Below are positions 6,001 through 6,926 of a stretch of DNA of 6,926 nucleotides, piece after piece. The translations under genes and the position numbers were made by a program. Under the pieces are notes generated by a model that was not told the origin of the DNA, ran no database searches, and worked only from the letters and a program-made list of their open reading frames with translations. Origin of the DNA: Omnitrophica bacterium RBG_13_46_9 (lineage in GTDB: Bacteria; Omnitrophota; Gorgyraeia; JABMRN01; RBG-13-46-9); NCBI GenBank assembly GCA_001804045.1, contig MHFD01000031.1, positions 33,228 through 40,153 on the forward strand, given 5' to 3'. How positions within the stretch are numbered: position 1 is the stretch's first letter; the number at the start of each line of letters is the position of its first letter.

Positions 6001-6926
6001 CGCAGCTTTGCATGGCCTCAATATGATAATCCAGACTGTGTCATTCGTCGCTAGGACAGGAACTCTTATGGATATAGTCTGGGCGGGAGCACAGGCCTTT
6101 ACCGCAGGTATAGGAAGCTTTATCTCCGCGGGGATAGCGGCAGGAGCAAAAACAGGTGTTTCTATCTTTGCCGCGGTAAAAGGCTCATTCATGAGTAACA
6201 TTCCCCTCTTTAACGTAATACAGGGCGCCGTAGAGACATTATCAATAGCGGTAGGCCATATCGCAACCCTCGGCATAGCGACAAAGGCAATAGCGGCAAC
6301 AATTGGATTTAATATCATTACCAACGCCATACATATAGGAACGACTGTTCTATTTGATTCCATGAAACTCGACAGCACCTTTACGAATATAGCAAGCTCC
6401 ATATTCACAGGGGCATTCTCAGCCCTTATGATTACAGGAAGTCTATTAACAACAATGGCAGAGGTAGTAAGAAACGGAGTAATAAGCGGGATAGAAGAAC
6501 TTGGTATTGCCGCAGGCATTGACCCCTCTCTTACAAGAATAGGTGCGTTAGCGGCAGGAATATTCACAGCAACAACGATTGATGTAAATGGAACTATCTA
6601 TAATTCTGATGCCCTTCAATTAAATCTTGTCCACAGCATGGTCGCAGAATCAGCCTATACTGGAGTCTTAGGCGTGGGAGAACTTCTTGGGATGGATCCA
6701 AGAATCAGCCAAATTGCGGGAATATCAATACGAAGCGCTCTCCAGGCAGGGCTTGGCACATATGGCACAGGAGGGCTTCCCCAGGACGGAGAACTCGCAC
6801 GTTCGATATTCCAAGGCGTCATTGCAGGACTTACACAAGGAGTAGCTCAAATCGGAATGAATTACGCCATTGAAGAATGGGATATGAATCCTTATCTGGC
6901 TAATTTATCATTCAGTACTATCGCAT
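1..6926 (+). CDS. Giant multidomain LamG / YD-repeat / C39-like surface protein, partial at both ends
   Basis: One uninterrupted reading frame (first full codon at position 2, last at 6923-6925) covers the entire window: 2308 residues with no start or stop visible. Domain order by residue of this fragment: YD-hairpin half 1-20; LamG 58-269; beta-sandwich-like module 274-379; 36-residue linker 393-428; YD 508-559; LamG 596-803; module 808-912; linker 924-959; YD 1006-1058; LamG 1094-1291; module 1295-1399; linker 1414-1449; YD 1474-1530; coiled coil 1531-1668; DUF4214-like 1669-1700; C39-like 1784-1936; hydrophobic region 1962-2308. I read only about eight Cys in the whole fragment, and Asp, Thr, Ser and Gly dominate the first two-thirds, as in secreted bacterial surface proteins. 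Signal peptide, ribosome binding site and C-terminus are outside, so export is inferred from domain content. The coding call is near certain. Function (adhesion plus a possible delivery or anchoring module) is a guess; a polymorphic-toxin-like protein is the main alternative. Confidence 0.96.
2..61 (+). other. YD/RHS-like hairpin, second half only (cut by window edge)
   Basis: Reads GWIKSVTSPYGVVTNYDYEG and aligns with the second half of the complete hairpins at 1523-1678 and 3017-3175 (GWVQLVTYPDGEIVEYEYG; GWIKSVTSSEGNTIDYAYEG). The pattern G-x-[IV]-x-x-V-T-x-x-x-G-x-x-x-x-Y-x-Y fits the YD-repeat consensus of RHS-type proteins. Its first half must lie upstream. Confidence 0.7.
173..808 (+). 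other. LamG / concanavalin-like domain 1 (Laminin_G_3 type)
   Basis: Residues 58-269. It opens with LLLHLDGNDND, has the family signature SSSLYFDGSNDYI at residues 98-110 (FDG followed by DYI), a sheet segment FTISFWVYF, the NWHHFAWVRD strand at about 192-201, then FFLDG, and closes with YIDEFIIAKEALWTEDFTP. This order (FDG..DY, FxxxFWV, WHH, xDG, GxIDExxI, LW...FTP) is characteristic of Laminin_G_3 jelly-roll domains of about 200 residues. Such domains typically bind carbohydrate or protein ligands outside the cell; the ligand here cannot be read from the sequence. Confidence 0.88.
821..1138 (+). other. Beta-sandwich-like module 1 (QVRTGDT / QYRITLST type)
   Basis: Residues 274-379. It starts YGRKFN, then SNPIEIN, ISWNEIL.GGTDITMQIRTGDT, NPDDGTWSEWS, and ends YMQYRITLST....SPQLIL. 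The alternating hydrophobic pattern and repeated Trp/Ser suggest an all-beta fold. I recognise this kind of segment as a common companion of LamG domains in large environmental-bacterial proteins, but I cannot name its family with confidence. Function unknown; a structural spacer or carbohydrate-binding role is possible. Confidence 0.7.
1178..1285 (+). other. 36-residue conserved linker, copy 1
   Basis: Residues 393-428, built as ENLYRVMV, then a short polar stretch, YDSEGVNIENP and LDTIDVTTL. Same length to the residue as the copies at 2771 and 4241, and always placed between the beta-sandwich-like module and the variable spacer. I do not recognise a named family. Confidence 0.65.
1523..1678 (+). 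other. YD/RHS-like hairpin unit
   Basis: Residues 508-559. FTYIKDGVTYTVENEVLVRAEQ, then DGTVIEYYPSGWVQLVTYPDG and VEYEYG. It has the YD-repeat rhythm of RHS proteins (Y-x-x-x-G-x-x-x-x-V-T-x-x-x-G-x-x-x-x-Y-x-Y). A single hairpin pair sits between LamG-containing blocks; there is no long continuous YD shell here. Confidence 0.72.
1787..2410 (+). other. LamG / concanavalin-like domain 2
   Basis: Residues 596-803. Same landmarks as domain 1: LLLHMDGEDND, SSSLSFDGSGDYV, WTIDFWVKH, NWHHIALCKV, YKDGNQ, HMDEIRITKGRALWTENFTPP. The middle (AEYYLEQREDGDNRWMLRHL) differs from the other copies, as expected for variable strands and loops that could set ligand specificity. One Cys sits in the strand after WHH. 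Confidence 0.88.
2423..2737 (+). other. Beta-sandwich-like module 2
   Basis: Residues 808-912. Aligns with module 1 through SNPIEFN, ISWSETLPVGTDLTFQVRTGDT, NPDDGTWGEWSEP, YMQYEITLST and SPQLIL. It lacks the YGRKFN entry motif of the other two copies and has GYVNSDSGTF instead. Confidence 0.7.
2771..2878 (+). other. 36-residue conserved linker, copy 2
   Basis: Residues 924-959: EGLVFIKA, then YDSIGVNVDDP and NDTIDITNL. Ungapped alignment to copies 1 and 3 over 36 positions. The core N-[VI]-[DE]-[DN]-P-x-D-T-I-D-[VI] is the most conserved part. Confidence 0.65.
3017..3175 (+). other. YD/RHS-like hairpin unit
   Basis: Residues 1006-1058. FVYSKLGTTYTVQGGNLVRAEKP, then GTVIEYYPSGWIKSVTSSEG and IDYAYEG. 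It matches the hairpin at 1523-1678 closely, including the unbroken string GTVIEYYPSGW apart from the preceding residue. Its second half matches the first codons of the window. Confidence 0.72.
3281..3874 (+). other. LamG / concanavalin-like domain 3
   Basis: Residues 1094-1291. Landmarks: LLLHLDGNDND, SSSLYFDGSGDYI, FTLDFWCKD, SWHHVAFVKN, YKDGVW, GYIDEFRITNEALWTGNFTPP. The first third and last strand are close to domain 1. The centre is Tyr-rich (GGRYYVYNYGYKIYI) and specific to this copy. Likely a surface-exposed binding module. Confidence 0.88.
3884..4198 (+). other. Beta-sandwich-like module 3
   Basis: Residues 1295-1399. It starts YGRKFN, then SNPIRLD, ITWNEVLTSGTDIVMQVRTG, TTDGTWGEWSAPITDP, YVQYKITLST, SPQLVI. 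The first 17 bases (3884-3900, tatggccgtaaattcaa) are identical to the start of module 1 at 821-837, although the flanking sequence has diverged. Confidence 0.7.
4241..4348 (+). other. 36-residue conserved linker, copy 3
   Basis: Residues 1414-1449: EELYRVIV, then YNVSGANVDNP and QDTIDIQSL. The following spacer begins ISESNYMEEL, resembling KFDTTYMEGL after copy 1 but not the sequence after copy 2. Confidence 0.65.
4421..4591 (+). other. Terminal, diverged YD/RHS-like hairpin
   Basis: Residues 1474-1530. VITIYDKDTGNPTRTITADG, SMTYYDDGFATKVKSKDGE, then VQYTYDDDKKLLKTEF. The YYDDG...V.S.DGE....Y.YD pattern is still a YD hairpin, but the PSGW core of the other copies is gone. The unit runs straight into a coiled coil, so it marks the boundary between the repeat array and the C-terminal part. 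Confidence 0.65.
4592..5005 (+). other. Charged coiled-coil stalk
   Basis: Residues 1531-1668. Rich in Glu, Gln, Ala, Lys and Arg with Leu/Ile/Val at heptad-like spacing, for example AREELEKGYQAALEGIATQQ and EEDALLNIQSEVQRIQLQIN. A break at YDPSRYDLSQFD (about residues 1595-1606) splits it into two helical stretches. Probably a long helical hairpin or oligomerising stalk that separates the LamG array from the C-terminal domains. Confidence 0.78.
5006..5101 (+). other. DUF4214-like short domain
   Basis: Residues 1669-1700. SPVIYFYYRDVLGRDPDQTELDYW matches the Y-R-x-x-L-G-R-x-P-D-x-x-x-L-x-Y-W signature that opens DUF4214 domains, found in bacterial extracellular proteins and resembling phycobilisome-linker segments. 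Only the signature helix pair is obvious; what follows (to about 5350) is helical but not clearly the rest of that domain. Function unknown. Confidence 0.6.
5102..5350 (+). other. Helical spacer of unknown function
   Basis: Residues 1701-1783. Amphipathic helical sequence (PAELVQHIEDLQEYADRQAW, then a TTFFNSYLDAANDTEREALL stretch) joining the DUF4214-like motif to the C39-like domain. No family recognised; it could be the remainder of either neighbour. Confidence 0.45.
5351..5809 (+). other. C39-peptidase-like domain, probably catalytically inactive
   Basis: Residues 1784-1936. It follows the layout of papain-like peptidase C39 domains: an N-terminal helix after SLHFGDSAFKTIINLLAKEG (where active enzymes have a Cys-Gly-Pro type motif), then EGDLLISMYAMAKVAEKYGL, DELKAQLALNDSVILHI, the His strand NGNHYVILVDI (His at residue 1892), an Asp at residue 1910 in VTYKDLSVG, and SRAEFMEEWQGHVL, which matches the usual domain end (F...W.G..L). 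The expected nucleophile position is Phe 1800 (HFGD). The only nearby Cys (1828, in RDCIKI) is in the wrong place. Active C39 domains process leader peptides of exported peptides; a binding or structural role is more likely here. Confidence 0.68.
5885..6926 (+). other. Long Gly/Ala/Ile-rich hydrophobic region, membrane-active or membrane-anchoring
   Basis: Residues 1962-2308, continuing past the window. After a charged linker (5810-5884) it opens with GSGWWQKLWKGIVSFFAKIV and a strongly hydrophobic stretch VAPIATILMIIPCFV (about 5942-5986), a good transmembrane candidate. Next come many moderately hydrophobic Gly/Ala-rich segments (for example IGSFISAGIAAGAKTGVSIF and ALMITGSLLTTMAEVV) with few charges. 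Such regions occur before the toxin in polymorphic toxins and in other giant bacterial proteins, where membrane insertion is proposed. I recognise no catalytic motif. The number of true membrane spans cannot be set by eye. Confidence 0.6.
6365..6926 (+). repeat. Weak four-copy repeat around a G-[IM]-D-P-like motif
   Basis: Within the hydrophobic region, similar segments begin at 6365 (KLDSTFTNIASSIFTGAF), 6515 (GIDPSLTRIGALAAGIFTA), 6689 (GMDPRISQIAGISIRSAL) and 6881 (DMNPYLANLSFSTIA). The shared pattern is [GKD]-[ILM]-[DN]-[PS]-x-[FLI]-x-x-[IL], followed by small residues. Spacings are 50, 58 and 64 residues. The two central copies are the most convincing, and the last is cut by the window end. 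Possibly a helical repeat that continues downstream. Confidence 0.42.

Noticed and set aside
5989..6567. Minus-strand open frame of 192 codons, hydrophobic and Ala/Ile/Pro-rich
   Set aside because: It mirrors the Gly/Ala/Ile-rich hydrophobic region of the + frame. Codon bias of that region (few antisense stops) explains its length; no independent motif was seen.

Overview
The whole window lies inside one protein-coding gene. On the + strand, the frame whose first complete codon starts at position 2 reads through 2308 consecutive codons to 6925 without a stop. It has neither a start nor a stop inside the window, so both ends of the gene lie outside. No intergenic DNA, RNA gene, promoter, terminator, CRISPR array or mobile element can be supported. 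Open frames on the other strand or in other + frames are shadows of this one.

The encoded fragment is a mosaic giant protein. From 2 to about 4501 there are three consecutive copies of a supramodule of 540, 498 and 462 residues. Each copy holds, in order, the second half of a YD/RHS-like hairpin, a 33-residue connector, a LamG/concanavalin-like domain (Laminin_G_3 type), a ~105-residue beta-sandwich-like module ending in a QY..TLST...PQL signature, a linker of exactly 36 residues ending in a DTIDI-type motif, a spacer that shrinks from 79 to 46 to 24 residues, and the first half of the next YD hairpin. Copies 1 and 3 resemble each other more than either resembles copy 2.

From 4592 the architecture changes. 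There is a charged, Gln/Glu-rich coiled coil (4592-5005), then a short DUF4214-like motif (YRDVLGRDPD...LDYW, 5006-5101), a helical spacer, and a C39-peptidase-like domain (5351-5809). That domain keeps the His and Asp positions but has Phe where the catalytic Cys is expected. A charged linker leads into a long Gly/Ala/Ile-rich hydrophobic region (5885 to the end) with membrane-spanning potential. Within it I see a weak repeat around a G-[IM]-D-P-like motif.

Organism: moderate GC, frequent ATA (Ile) and mixed AGA/AGG/CGN Arg codons, with LamG, YD, DUF4214-like, C39-like and hydrophobic parts in one very large protein. This fits an uncultivated bacterium with giant surface or secreted proteins. 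Candidatus Omnitrophota is my best guess, from recall of similar architectures, and it is an inference, not a demonstration. The likely role is a secreted or cell-surface protein: LamG modules for adhesion or glycan binding on the N-terminal side, and a stalk, pseudo-peptidase and hydrophobic domain on the C-terminal side, perhaps for delivery or anchoring. Anything at the true C-terminus (for example a toxin or further repeats) lies beyond the window.
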